A DNA stretch of 64,000 nucleotides from Flavobacterium rhamnosiphilum (GCF_004349195.1 NZ_SMLG01000001.1:558001-622000); one strand, 5' to 3'. Counted from the first letter of the stretch, positions 52,100 through 60,465 are shown. Notes: generated by a model not told the origin, from the letters alone. Translations and numbers: made by a program.

Positions 52100-53053
52100 T
52101 TATTTTTCGCCTAAAACTATTACTGCTTGTCCTAAACCTTTCATCGTTAATTTGTTAGGAATTGTGTAAGGGGCTTTCTTTAAAAATTCTTGTAGGCTTT
52201 TGGCAAAACCTCTTGCATCAATCGCTTTTCCGGTTGTATCATAAAGAGGAATTCTTACTTGTTCGAAAAGGATCATGTTTTCTGTAGCGTCACTAGTGCT
52301 AAAACGTCCTTTTACTGAATTTGCTGCCATCCAATCCTCAATAACGGAGCTTAATTCTTTTCCGTCGTATTCTTTTTCTAAATCACCAGTCCAAGAATCG
52401 AATTTTTTCACTCGGATGATAATTTCTCTTCCGTTTTCAAACATATCATCAAAATGTTTTTGAAGTGATACGTTGAAATTATCAATGTGTGCTAATGCCG
52501 ATTCTTCTAATAGTACCGGTAACTCTGCTGAGAAAGATGGCGCGCCAGTACCTGTTGCTGTCGCAATCTCTTTATCAGTGTATGAGTCTAACCCTTGTAA
52601 AGTGAAATTTACAGATTTTTTTGGCCCAGCAGTGTTTAGGGTCCAGGTTAATTGCATGATGATATCAGCTTTAGCTACTTTTTTCAATTTGTCTACAGGA
52701 CTTTCAACAACTCCAGCACCAGATTTTGAAGTTAGCATTGCATTTTCAGCGCTTTCAGATTCCAATGTTTTGATGGCAGATTCCATGTTTTTTAATGGAA
52801 AACCTCTTTCTGCCATTAAACCGTTGATTTTACTTATTACAGTTAATAAATCGGCATTTTCTTGAAAAGCCCTTTTGTAATCTGGTATTTTCACTTTGGT
52901 GCCTTGATTATTAAATTCCATCATATACCCATTTTTATTACACCAGACGTCACTTGGCACCACCATGATTGTTGGTTTTTTTGCTTGAGCATGTGATAAA
53001 CTTACTGTAAGTATAAACAGTATAGCGAATATTTTTGTTGTTATTTTTCTCAT
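52100..53053 (-). CDS. DUF6175-like exported protein
   Basis: The 317-residue product has a signal peptide (M-R-K-I-T-T-K-I-F-A-I-L-F-I-L-T-V-S, cut near A-Q-A). The mature start K-K-P-T-I-M-V-V-P-S-D-V-W-C and the segment R-G-F-P-L-K-N-M-E agree with my memory of DUF6175, a Bacteroidetes family without a known role. Several D/E-K strands follow, and A-D-I-I-M-Q-L-T-W recalls the strand pattern of CsgG-like secretion proteins; this resemblance is inference. It is the third gene of the four-gene run 54088-51116. Confidence 0.7.
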   Translation of the reverse strand: MRKITTKIFAILFILTVSLSHAQAKKPTIMVVPSDVWCNKNGYMMEFNNQGTKVKIPDYKRAFQENADLLTVISKINGLMAERGFPLKNMESAIKTLESESAENAMLTSKSGAGVVESPVDKLKKVAKADIIMQLTWTLNTAGPKKSVNFTLQGLDSYTDKEIATATGTGAPSFSAELPVLLEESALAHIDNFNVSLQKHFDDMFENGREIIIRVKKFDSWTGDLEKEYDGKELSSVIEDWMAANSVKGRFSTSDATENMILFEQVRIPLYDTTGKAIDARGFAKSLQEFLKKAPYTIPNKLTMKGLGQAVIVLGEK

Positions 53054-53070
53054 TGTATATAATTACTTTA

Positions 53071-53550
53071 TTATTTAATAATCCCGTCAGCAATTAATTT
53101 GCTTTTTAATTCAGAGCGTAATACGCTTACCAGTAATCCATTGGTAACACTTTCTCTGGCTTTCCTTCTGTCACGTCTAATTTGTTCGCCAATTCTTTCC
53201 GCTTTTAATGTAATGAAGTTTAGGTATTGACCGCCGTCTGAGAAAAATTTGTTAAAATAATCTTCATACTTTTCTTCAGCATTTACTTCAGTGATTAGCG
53301 GTTTTTTTAAGCAATCTTGCTTTCCTTCCAGAATACTTTGAAAGATTACATCTCTTACTGCATTTTTTTTAGCTTGTTCCACTGCGTCAGCCCTATTTCT
53401 CCCGTTTCCCCATGTTTTTAGGGTCAAAGATCCATCATGTTCAATGCCCATGCACTCGGTCTTGTAGATATAGTTTCCAGATATTTTTTTCTGGGAATAT
53501 ATAAACGTTAGAGTGAAAAGGAAGATGATTAAAGTTAATTTAAGTTTCAT
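53071..53550 (-). CDS. Small exported protein, paralogue of the next gene
   Basis: The 159-residue protein has a signal peptide (M-K-L-K-L-T-L-I-I-F-L-F-T-L-T-F-I-Y-S-Q). It shares with the 172-residue neighbour the frame Y-x-x-E-C-x-G-x-x-x-D-G-x-x-x-x-K-x-W, A-x-x-Q-A-K-K-N-A-V, I-F, C-x-x-K-P and F-F-x-x-G-G-x-Y. The A-V-E-Q-A-K-K-N-A-V-R-D helix resembles LPP20-like domains. Two cysteines are kept in both copies, suggesting a disulfide. The function is unknown. Confidence 0.75.
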   Translation of the reverse strand: MKLKLTLIIFLFTLTFIYSQKKISGNYIYKTECMGIEHDGSLTLKTWGNGRNRADAVEQAKKNAVRDVIFQSILEGKQDCLKKPLITEVNAEEKYEDYFNKFFSDGGQYLNFITLKAERIGEQIRRDRRKARESVTNGLLVSVLRSELKSKLIADGIIK

Positions 53551-53569
53551 AATTTTTTATTTTTTAGGG

Positions 53570-54088
53570 TTAAAAACCAGATGAAAGTCCTCTAATTATT
53601 CCAGCAGCTTCTAAATCACGTCTTAAAGCATCTTTAGATACGGATACGATTACTCCTATTTTATATTCTTTACCTACTTTCATTCTGTCTGAAGCATCAA
53701 CCATTCCGTCCGTTGATTCAGATACGAATTTCATGTATTTCCCGCCTTCTTCAAAAAAAGGTTCGAAGAAATCCATTTTTTCCATTTCAATGTTAGGGTT
53801 TGTAGTCATAGGTTTTTGGGATGAACAACCTCTGCCATCACCACCAAATCCTTTGAAGATTATACCATGAACTGCATTCTTTTTTGCTTGTGTAATTGCT
53901 ATGCTTGGTTTTTTAGAATAGGACCAAACTTTTATTAGGTAAGTTCCATCAGTTCCTACACCTGCACATTCTATCTCATATCTCCATGCTTCGGTTGCTT
54001 TGTCTGCTTTTTTTTGTTTCCCGGACTGCGCAAAAGTTGATGCTGATGCAATAAGCATTAATAATACTGTAAGTATTTGTTTTTTCAT
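53570..54088 (-). CDS. Small exported protein, first gene of the four-gene run
   Basis: A 172-residue protein with signal peptide (M-K-K-Q-I-L-T-V-L-L-M-L-I-A-S-A-S-T-F-A-Q) and the same frame as the 159-residue neighbour: I-E-C-A-G-V-G-T-D-G, T-Q-A-K-K-N-A-V, I-I-F-K-G, C-S-S-Q-K-P, F-F-E-E-G-G-K-Y. The copies differ in length after G-G-x-Y. The leader contains the motif TACTATTGTAT on the minus strand at 54182-54192, shared with the two larger genes upstream. It is followed after 19 bp by its paralogue. Confidence 0.75.
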   Translation of the reverse strand: MKKQILTVLLMLIASASTFAQSGKQKKADKATEAWRYEIECAGVGTDGTYLIKVWSYSKKPSIAITQAKKNAVHGIIFKGFGGDGRGCSSQKPMTTNPNIEMEKMDFFEPFFEEGGKYMKFVSESTDGMVDASDRMKVGKEYKIGVIVSVSKDALRRDLEAAGIIRGLSSGF

Positions 54089-54179
54089 ATTTATTTTAAT
54101 TTCAAGGGTTAAGTGTTGGTATTTAGTTGTTTGTGTTTAATTTTTTTTAATACTGTAAATATTGTTAATGTTTTTTATA

Positions 54180-54195
54180 GATACAATAGTAGCCC
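54180..54195 (-). promoter_or_regulatory. Shared TACTATTGTA motif upstream of the four-gene run
   Basis: The minus strand reads GCTACTATTGTATC. The same core stands upstream of the genes starting at 57273 (GTACTATTGTAGATC) and 55859 (GAGTATTGTATCC). It may be a special promoter or an operator. Confidence 0.4.
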
Positions 54196-54272
54196 ATAAT
54201 AATTCATACGTAATACTTATTTTATTTAGGTTTTAAAATGAAAAGAGAAAAGTTGATAGAGAGTTTATACTA

Positions 54273-55859
54273 TTATTTTCCTTTTTTCTGAACCAAGAGC
54301 ATTCCTGGGTAGAAATCTTTACCGCTAACTTTTTTGAAGTACGTTTTGTCGGTTGTATTGTTAGGATTTTCGACATCGGCTCCGTAACGATTATCCCAAA
54401 TAGGGAAAGTCGTATCTACTTTGATTACGCCAACGCTTACATATTTAGGAATACCATCTTCATCCATTTGTTGTTCCAGAACATCAAAAACTGACTTGTC
54501 ATTCAATCCTTCTTTTAGTCCGATTTTTGCTGTGAGCGGCTCGTTTGTATATATTGGTGTTTTGGTTTTGAATTCATCGTGATTTTTTTGAAGTTTCACA
54601 ACTACGGCATCAATTGCTTTCATTGTGGCTCTTTCAACCAATTTTACATCTGTTTTATTAGTGAAAATTGAAGATTGTACATCGGCCCATGAATCGTCGG
54701 TGCCAATATAAACCAATTTGAAAATATCAGTTTCATCAAATGCTTTTTTCTTCGCGGGAGTTATACTTTTATCTGTGGCCCAAAAGTCGTTATAGAATTT
54801 TGCTGCGACTTCTTCATTCCAATCCAATCTATATAAATGGGCCTTTGTTTTAACAATATATCCTTTACCGGCCACAGTAACACCTAATGAGGCAACACTA
54901 GAAACAGTTGATAGTGTTGATGCACCCGGAACATAACTTGCCACTGTACCTATAGCACTTAACCATCCACTAGCTTTTTTTGCTACTGCTTCTTTGTCAG
55001 TGTATTTGAACTCGTTGATCAATACAAAAGTATTTTTTATTAGGTCTTCACCAGCATCGCCTAGCATAGTTAGTCCTCTTTTACTGGCTCTTGCTTTAGC
55101 GATGTCAAGTACTGTGGCATCATAATTACCTCTTGATTTAATCAGATTCATATTGAATCCTCCTTTTGGGGAGCGGTCGAACCATTTTGCAACTAATTCC
55201 CTTGCTATGTCATTTGTTCCTTTTTCGGCTTGTTTAATTTGGTCTTTAGCTTCTTGAGGCATAAGGTCGACAAGTTCTTTTTGATATCTTTGGTTATCAA
55301 ATTGAACCCTTTTGTCTACGTATTCTGTTATTTTTTTCTTTTTGGTAACTCCAATTTCCTTTGCTTCATCTTCGAGTTTTTTTCTTTCGGCTTGATATTC
55401 TAGCAGGTATGGGGATTGTGTCATGCTACTTAAAATTCCTGTCGAAGTTGAAAGGTTACTGTTTACTGATCCCGGGCTTCCATTAGGTGATGAAGTGGGT
55501 ATGTTACCTGGCAAGTTTTCTAAAACCCTTTTGTCTAAATTATGGTTGTTGAATTTGTCCGGAATTTTGCTGGTTACAAAGTATTTTTTAATGGAATCCG
55601 CATAAGGCATGTTAGGCGCTTCTACCATCATTGTATAAAGAGAACTTCTTCGATACTTAATTTTTAATGGATTTGATTCTGGCGCTTCCTCAACAATTGG
55701 TTTGTCAACTATTTCAGGTTCGTCTTTCAAAACGTCTTTTTTAACTATGGTTTTTTTAACGCTTTTTTTGTTTGTTGTTCCCTTTTTAACTTTTGACTGG
55801 GCATTTAATGTAGTGATTGTAAAAATTAATAGTAAGGCAGTAAGTAATTTTATTTTCAT
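54273..55859 (-). CDS. Large exported protein of unknown function with hydrophobic insert (paralogue E)
   Basis: The 528-residue product starts at the ATG at 55859 with a signal peptide (M-K-I-K-L-L-T-A-L-L-L-I-F-T-I-T-T-L-N-A-Q), then has a Lys-rich stretch (22-65). Sequence shared with its paralogue covers Y-R-R-S-S-L-Y-T (about 69), K-F-N-N-H-N-L, A-K-W-F-D-R-S-P-K-G-G-F-N-M (224-237), R-G-N-Y-D-A, the region A-H-L-Y-R-L-D-W-N-E-E, and the end P-G-M-L-L-V-Q-K-K-G-K. Residues 297-336 are a Gly/Ala/Ser/Val-rich hydrophobic stretch that the paralogue lacks. The family is not known to me. Confidence 0.75.
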   Translation of the reverse strand: MKIKLLTALLLIFTITTLNAQSKVKKGTTNKKSVKKTIVKKDVLKDEPEIVDKPIVEEAPESNPLKIKYRRSSLYTMMVEAPNMPYADSIKKYFVTSKIPDKFNNHNLDKRVLENLPGNIPTSSPNGSPGSVNSNLSTSTGILSSMTQSPYLLEYQAERKKLEDEAKEIGVTKKKKITEYVDKRVQFDNQRYQKELVDLMPQEAKDQIKQAEKGTNDIARELVAKWFDRSPKGGFNMNLIKSRGNYDATVLDIAKARASKRGLTMLGDAGEDLIKNTFVLINEFKYTDKEAVAKKASGWLSAIGTVASYVPGASTLSTVSSVASLGVTVAGKGYIVKTKAHLYRLDWNEEVAAKFYNDFWATDKSITPAKKKAFDETDIFKLVYIGTDDSWADVQSSIFTNKTDVKLVERATMKAIDAVVVKLQKNHDEFKTKTPIYTNEPLTAKIGLKEGLNDKSVFDVLEQQMDEDGIPKYVSVGVIKVDTTFPIWDNRYGADVENPNNTTDKTYFKKVSGKDFYPGMLLVQKKGK

Positions 55860-55915
55860 AAATTTTGGTTTTGATGAAATCTTGTTTGCTGACAAAAATA
55901 GAATTTAGTTTTTTA

Positions 55916-55930
55916 GGATACAATACTCAT
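55916..55930 (-). promoter_or_regulatory. Shared TATTGTAT motif upstream of paralogue E
   Basis: The minus strand reads ATGAGTATTGTATCC about 60 bp before the ATG at 55859. It corresponds to the motifs at 54180 and 57326, with a changed 5' half. Confidence 0.35.
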
Positions 55931-56004
55931 TTATAGGGATTTTTTAAAAACTAAATTTGGAATTTTTTTAATGCACGTTTACTGAGAAATGTATTATTAA
56001 TATT

Positions 56005-57273
56005 TTATTTTCCTTTTTTCTGAACGATTAACATGCCTGGGTAAAAATCCGAGCCGCTTAGTTTCTTAAAGTAAGTTCTGTCAGTTGTACTATTTGGATT
56101 TTCTTCTCCAGCATTATATTTATTATCCCATATTGGAAATTCGGGGTCAATTTTTATAGTCCCTACATCTACATATTTTGTTTTTCCATTTTCATCAATT
56201 TGTTTTTCAACAACATCAAAAATTGATTTTTTTGTCACCCCTTCCTTCAATCCAATTTTTGCCGTAATAGGTTCAATACTATATAATGGCGTTTTGGTTT
56301 TAAAAACATCATGTTCTTTTTGGAGTTTAACAATAGCTTCATCTATTGCATTCAATGTCGTTTCGCCTAGAATTTCAATTTTATTCTTTTCAAAATCTTC
56401 TATGTCTTTCATTGAGTAAAAGGTTTTTTTGTAAATCACTTGAGATTTATTTGAACCTATATATTTTAATTTAAAAAGTGTAGTTTCATCAAATGCTTTT
56501 TTCTTTTCGGCTGTTATTGATTTGTCGTCAGCCCAGTATTCTGAGTAAAATTGTGTCGCAATTTCATCGTTCCAGTCTAATTGATACAAATGAGCTCTAA
56601 TGTTAAATATAAAATGCTCAGCTTCAATAGGAGTCATTTTTGAAAACATTGAATAGGCTTTGTTTTTTTCATTTCGTTTTGCCTTTTCAATATCAAATTG
56701 ATGGTTGTAAATAAAATGAGAATCATAAACCAGAACAAATGTTTTTTGGATTAACTCTTCACCGGCATCAGCAATAGAACTCATTCCTCTCTTGGTTGCT
56801 TTCGCAATTGAAACATTTAAATTGGAAGCATCATAATTGCCTCTTGACTGGACTAACTCCATATTAAATCCTCCTTTTTTAGATCGATTGAACCATTTTG
56901 CGACTAAATCTCTGGCTACATTATTCTGGTCTAAATAGGATGTAATCTCTTTTTTTTCAAATTTCAATCCTCCGTCACCTGTAAACAGCATGTCGTTATT
57001 TCCTTGATGTGCTTTTTTATTAAGTAATGATTGGTTTTCTTGTATTTGAAATATTCTTGATGGTAAATTATGATTGTTGAATTTTTCAGATAAAGCTGAT
57101 TTTTCGAAGAAATCTGCTAACATTTTTCTATATGGATGGGGATATTCATCCATGATCAATGTATGTAAGGATATTCTTCGGTATTCTTTTTCTTCTTGGG
57201 CGTTTGATTTTAGTGTGCAACAAAGTAATGAAGCAATTAAAAGATAAATACTTGTTCTAGAGATATGTTTCAT
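56005..57273 (-). CDS. Large exported protein of unknown function (paralogue F)
   Basis: The 422-residue protein has a signal peptide (M-K-H-I-S-R-T-S-I-Y-L-L-I-A-S-L-L-C-C, cut near N-A-Q) and agrees with paralogue E along its length, for example Y-R-R-I-S-L-H-T, K-F-N-N-H-N-L, A-K-W-F-N-R-S-K-K-G-G-F-N-M, H-L-Y-Q-L-D-W-N-D-E, K-T-K-T-P-L-Y, F-P-I-W-D-N and P-G-M-L-I-V-Q-K-K-G-K. It lacks E's N-terminal Lys-rich stretch, a coiled segment of about 90 residues and the hydrophobic insert. It has its own 145-bp distance to gene E. Confidence 0.75.
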   Translation of the reverse strand: MKHISRTSIYLLIASLLCCTLKSNAQEEKEYRRISLHTLIMDEYPHPYRKMLADFFEKSALSEKFNNHNLPSRIFQIQENQSLLNKKAHQGNNDMLFTGDGGLKFEKKEITSYLDQNNVARDLVAKWFNRSKKGGFNMELVQSRGNYDASNLNVSIAKATKRGMSSIADAGEELIQKTFVLVYDSHFIYNHQFDIEKAKRNEKNKAYSMFSKMTPIEAEHFIFNIRAHLYQLDWNDEIATQFYSEYWADDKSITAEKKKAFDETTLFKLKYIGSNKSQVIYKKTFYSMKDIEDFEKNKIEILGETTLNAIDEAIVKLQKEHDVFKTKTPLYSIEPITAKIGLKEGVTKKSIFDVVEKQIDENGKTKYVDVGTIKIDPEFPIWDNKYNAGEENPNSTTDRTYFKKLSGSDFYPGMLIVQKKGK

Positions 57274-57325
57274 TTTTAAAAATGTATTAAAATCAGCGTT
57301 CCGTGAATAGAGTTAGAGATATTTT

Positions 57326-57342
57326 GATCTACAATAGTACTG
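57326..57342 (-). promoter_or_regulatory. Shared TACTATTGTA motif upstream of paralogue F
   Basis: The minus strand reads CAGTACTATTGTAGATC, 58 bp before the ATG at 57273. It shares the ten bases TACTATTGTA with the motif at 54180. Confidence 0.4.
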
Positions 57343-57562
57343 TTATTTTTTTAATTATAGTGTAAGATTACTTTCTTCGTGGTTATGGTTTTGGTAAATT
57401 TTGTATTTTTTATCAAGAAAATAAGACTCTGCTTGGGATTGTATAAAATGTTTTATTTTAAAAAAATGCAAATTGATTTGGAAGAAATGTCAGAGAAGAT
57501 TTTATCTTTCTAAATTGTATAATTCAGGATGGTTGAGAATTAGGTTTTATAATTTAAAATAG
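57343..57562. other. Intergenic stretch before the tsf terminator
   Basis: About 220 AT-rich bases between the secreted cluster and the tsf terminator. I see no gene, no RNA and no repeat. Confidence 0.6.
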
Positions 57563-57601
57563 AAAAACCCCATTTCGAAGTAATTCGAAATGGGGTTTTT
57601 T
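57563..57601 (-). terminator. Terminator of rpsB-tsf
   Basis: AAAACCCCATTTCGAA and TTCGAAATGGGGTTTT form a 16-bp perfect stem followed by T on the minus strand. Confidence 0.93.
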
Positions 57602-57648
57602 ATATAAATCTGAAATCAAATATCGTTAATCTGAAATCAAAAATCAAT

Positions 57649-58473
57649 TTATCCTAAAGCAGCTCTTTTGAAACCTGTAACGATAAGATCTTTATCTAAA
57701 GATTTTACATAATTAGCAACGCTTAATTTGTTGTCTTTGATGTAATCTTGGTTTACTAAAGTGTTGTCTTTAAAGAAACGAGCCAATTTACCTTTAGCGA
57801 TATTGTCTAACATTGCTTCAGCTTTTCCTTCTTGACGTAGGATGTCTTTAGCAATTTCGATTTCTTTAGCGATAGTTTCTGCATCAACACCTTCTTCGTT
57901 TAATGCAATAGGAGCCATAGCTGCTGCTTGCATAGATACGTTTCTTGAAACTTCTTCAGCACCTTCAACATTTGCAGATAGCGCAACTAAAGTAGCGATT
58001 TTGTTTCCAGAGTGGATGTAAGATCCGATGAATGCACCTTCTAATTTTTCGAAAGTTCTAATTTCTAGTTTTTCACCGATAACTCCAGTTTGCTCGATTA
58101 ATTTATCAGCAACAGTAATTCCGTTGAAATCAGCTGCTAAGAAATCTTCTTTAGTATTGAAGTTCAATGCTAAATTAGCCATTTCAGTAGCCATTTTTAC
58201 AAAGTTTTCATTCATTCCTACGAAGTCAGTCTCACAGTTCAATGTGATTACAACTCCAGCAGTTTTGTCAGCATTTACAACAGCAATTGCAGCACCTTCA
58301 GTAGATTCTCTATCTGAACGGTTAGCAGCTACTTTTTGTCCTTTTTTACGTAAGTTTTCGATTGCTAAATCAAAATCTCCGTCTGCTTCAACCAAGGCTT
58401 TTTTGCAGTCCATCATACCTGCGCCAGTGATTGTTCTTAATTTATTTACGTCTGCAGCAGTAATTGTTGCCAT
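57649..58473 (-). CDS. tsf: Translation elongation factor Ts
   Basis: The 274-residue nucleotide-exchange factor for EF-Tu has the UBA-like N-terminus (V-N-K-L-R-T-I-T-G-A-G-M-M-D-C-K-K-A-L) and the core loop T-D-F-V at about residue 80 (C-E-T-D-F-V-G-M-N). S-Y-I-H-S-G-N-K-I is at about 145. Length is typical. It is 133 bp downstream of rpsB, its usual partner. Confidence 0.97.
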   Translation of the reverse strand: MATITAADVNKLRTITGAGMMDCKKALVEADGDFDLAIENLRKKGQKVAANRSDRESTEGAAIAVVNADKTAGVVITLNCETDFVGMNENFVKMATEMANLALNFNTKEDFLAADFNGITVADKLIEQTGVIGEKLEIRTFEKLEGAFIGSYIHSGNKIATLVALSANVEGAEEVSRNVSMQAAAMAPIALNEEGVDAETIAKEIEIAKDILRQEGKAEAMLDNIAKGKLARFFKDNTLVNQDYIKDNKLSVANYVKSLDKDLIVTGFKRAALG

Positions 58474-58606
58474 ATTGTATTATTTTTTAAGGTTAAAAGT
58501 AAAAAATTCCAAGTATTAAATCCAATTTCCAATTTTATTAAATTATCAACTTTAGGTTTCTAATTTTTTATGGAGAGGAATTTAAAACTTGGAATTAAAT
58601 GTTTAT

Positions 58607-59404
58607 TTATTCTTCAGTTGCAGTTGGAGCAGCTGCTTCTACAGCAGGAGCTACTTCTACAGCTTCAGCAGCAGGAGCAACAACTTCAGCAGTAGCTTCA
58701 GTTTCTTTATCAGAACCTCTATCAGAAAGTCCTTCAACAATTGCAGCTGTAACTAAAGATAAAATTTTATCAATTGATTTAGAAGCATCATCATTTGCAG
58801 GAATTACATATTCTACTTCACGAGGATCAGAATTTGTATCAACCATTGCAAAAACTGGAATGTTTAATTTTTGAGCTTCTTTTATTGCGATGTGTTCCGC
58901 TTTGATATCAACTACGAACAATGCAGCTGGTAGTCTAGACATGTCAGCGATTGAACCTAAATTTTTCTCTAATTTAGCACGAAGACGATCTACTTGCAAA
59001 CGCTCTTTTTTAGAAAGGGTCATGAAGGTACCATCTTTCTTCATTTTATCAATAGTAGCCATTTTTTTAACAGCTTTACGGATAGTTACGAAGTTAGTTA
59101 GCATTCCACCAGGCCATCTTTCAGTGATGTAAGGCATGTTTGCAGCTTTTGCTTTTTCAGCAACGATGTCTTTTGCTTGTTTTTTGGTAGCTACGAATAA
59201 TATTTTTCTACCTGATGCAGCGATTTTTTTCAAAGCTTCATTCGCTTCTTCAATTTTTGCTGCAGTTTTATATAGATTGATAATGTGAATACCATTACGC
59301 TCCATATAAATGTAAGGAGCCATGTTTGGATCCCATTTTCTAGTCATGTGTCCGAAGTGAACACCTGCTTCTAGTAATTCTTTTACTTCTACTTTGTTTG
59401 CCAT
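58607..59404 (-). CDS. rpsB: 30S ribosomal protein S2
   Basis: A 265-residue protein with L-L-E-A-G-V-H-F-G-H near the N-terminus, R-W-P-G-G-M-L-T-N-F at about 105-114 and F-A-M-V-D-T-N-S-D-P at about 187. The tail is rich in Ala, Glu, Val and Pro and extends beyond the usual end by about 30 residues. The gene is transcribed with tsf and preceded by a structured leader after rpsI. Confidence 0.97.
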   Translation of the reverse strand: MANKVEVKELLEAGVHFGHMTRKWDPNMAPYIYMERNGIHIINLYKTAAKIEEANEALKKIAASGRKILFVATKKQAKDIVAEKAKAANMPYITERWPGGMLTNFVTIRKAVKKMATIDKMKKDGTFMTLSKKERLQVDRLRAKLEKNLGSIADMSRLPAALFVVDIKAEHIAIKEAQKLNIPVFAMVDTNSDPREVEYVIPANDDASKSIDKILSLVTAAIVEGLSDRGSDKETEATAEVVAPAAEAVEVAPAVEAAAPTATEE

Positions 59405-59580
59405 TTTTGTTCTAGTTTACGTTCTGTTGATTAGCAATGAATAAATGGCGGTTTCCCGGCTTTATACATTTAGATGCTAAACTATTTCCTACCTCGGTAG
59501 GAGAGCAACAACAACTTTGTTTTTTTAAATTCAATAATAAAGGAACGATGTCTTGTCCCATTTGAACAAGACAGGTAATA
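59405..59580 (-). promoter_or_regulatory. Structured leader between rpsI and rpsB
   Basis: The 176 bases hold three minus-strand hairpins: TGTCTTGT/ACAAGACA (plus 59549-59574), CCTACC/GGTAGG (plus about 59491-59503) and GCCGGG/CCGGC-like pairing near 59455. S2 autoregulation through an rpsB leader is known in other bacteria; whether this is such a site is inference. Confidence 0.45.
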
Positions 59581-59967
59581 TTAACGTTTAGAGAATTGGA
59601 ATCTCTTACGAGCTTTCTTCTGACCGAATTTCTTACGTTCAACCATTCTTGGATCTCTTGTCAATAAACCTTCTGGTTTCAAGATAGCTCTGTTTTCAGC
59701 ATTTACTTCACACATAACGCGTGCCAATGCCATTCTTACAGCTTCTGCTTGACCAGTTGAACCACCTCCGTAAACGTTAACTTTTACGTCAAAGTTGCTT
59801 ACATTTTCTGTCATAGACATAGGTTGTAATACTTTGTACTGTAAAGTTGCAGTTGGGAAGTACGTTTCGAATGCTTTTTTGTTTACAGTGATTACTCCTG
59901 TTCCTTCTGAAACATAAACACGTGCAACAGCGGTTTTTCTTCTACCGATTTTGTGAATAACTCCCAT
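59581..59967 (-). CDS. rpsI: 30S ribosomal protein S9
   Basis: The 128-residue protein starts M-G-V-I-H-K-I-G-R-R-K-T-A-V-A-R and ends in the P-site-reaching K-R-F-Q-F-S-K-R tail. G-G-G-S-T-G-Q-A-E-A at about residues 70-79 is canonical. Its ATG is immediately at the rplM stop (shared base at 59967), the usual L13-S9 arrangement. Confidence 0.97.
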   Translation of the reverse strand: MGVIHKIGRRKTAVARVYVSEGTGVITVNKKAFETYFPTATLQYKVLQPMSMTENVSNFDVKVNVYGGGSTGQAEAVRMALARVMCEVNAENRAILKPEGLLTRDPRMVERKKFGQKKARKRFQFSKR

Positions 59968-60422
59968 TACTTAAGATCGTTAAGGTTAACTGTTCTAGGT
60001 TTTTGAGCGCCTTGTTTGTGCTCTGATCCTACAACAACATTTAAATTTCTAAAAAGTTCAGCACCTAACTTGTTTTTAGGTAACATTCCTTTTATCGCTT
60101 TTTCAACTAGTAATGCAGGGTTTTTTGATTGCAATACTTCAGCAGTTAAAGTTCTTTGTCCTCCAGGGTAGCCAGTGTGACGGATGTAAGTTTTCTCTTT
60201 CATCTTGTTTCCTGTAAGGTTGATTTTTTCTGAGTTGATAACAATTACGTTATCTCCACAGTCAACGTGCGGCGTATAACTAGCTTTGTATTTACCTCTA
60301 AGGATCATTGCGATCTTTGAAGCCATACGGCCTAAGTTATGCCCATCAGCATCTACAACAATCCACTCTTTTGTAACGGTGGCTTTGCTTGCTGATTGTG
60401 TCTTGTAGCTTAATGCGTCCAT
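59967..60422 (-). CDS. rplM: 50S ribosomal protein L13
   Basis: The 151-residue protein has W-I-V-V-D-A-D-G-H-N-L-G-R-M-A-S near the N-terminus and H-T-G-Y-P-G-G at about 84-90, both typical of L13. It is first in rplM-rpsI(-rpsB-tsf). The leader contains a CCCCTTTATTGGGG hairpin (plus 60449-60462), which may be a site of L13 self-control. Confidence 0.97.
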   Translation of the reverse strand: MDALSYKTQSASKATVTKEWIVVDADGHNLGRMASKIAMILRGKYKASYTPHVDCGDNVIVINSEKINLTGNKMKEKTYIRHTGYPGGQRTLTAEVLQSKNPALLVEKAIKGMLPKNKLGAELFRNLNVVVGSEHKQGAQKPRTVNLNDLK

Positions 60423-60465
60423 AATATTATTTTAATTAAACATTCCATCCCCAATAAAGGGGTTG

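Noticed and set aside
58028..58519. A 163-codon frame opposite tsf, and a 91-codon Ala/Ser-rich frame opposite rpsB (58599-58874)
   Set aside because: Both mirror the codon pattern of the ribosomal/translation genes on the opposite strand and have no promoter.
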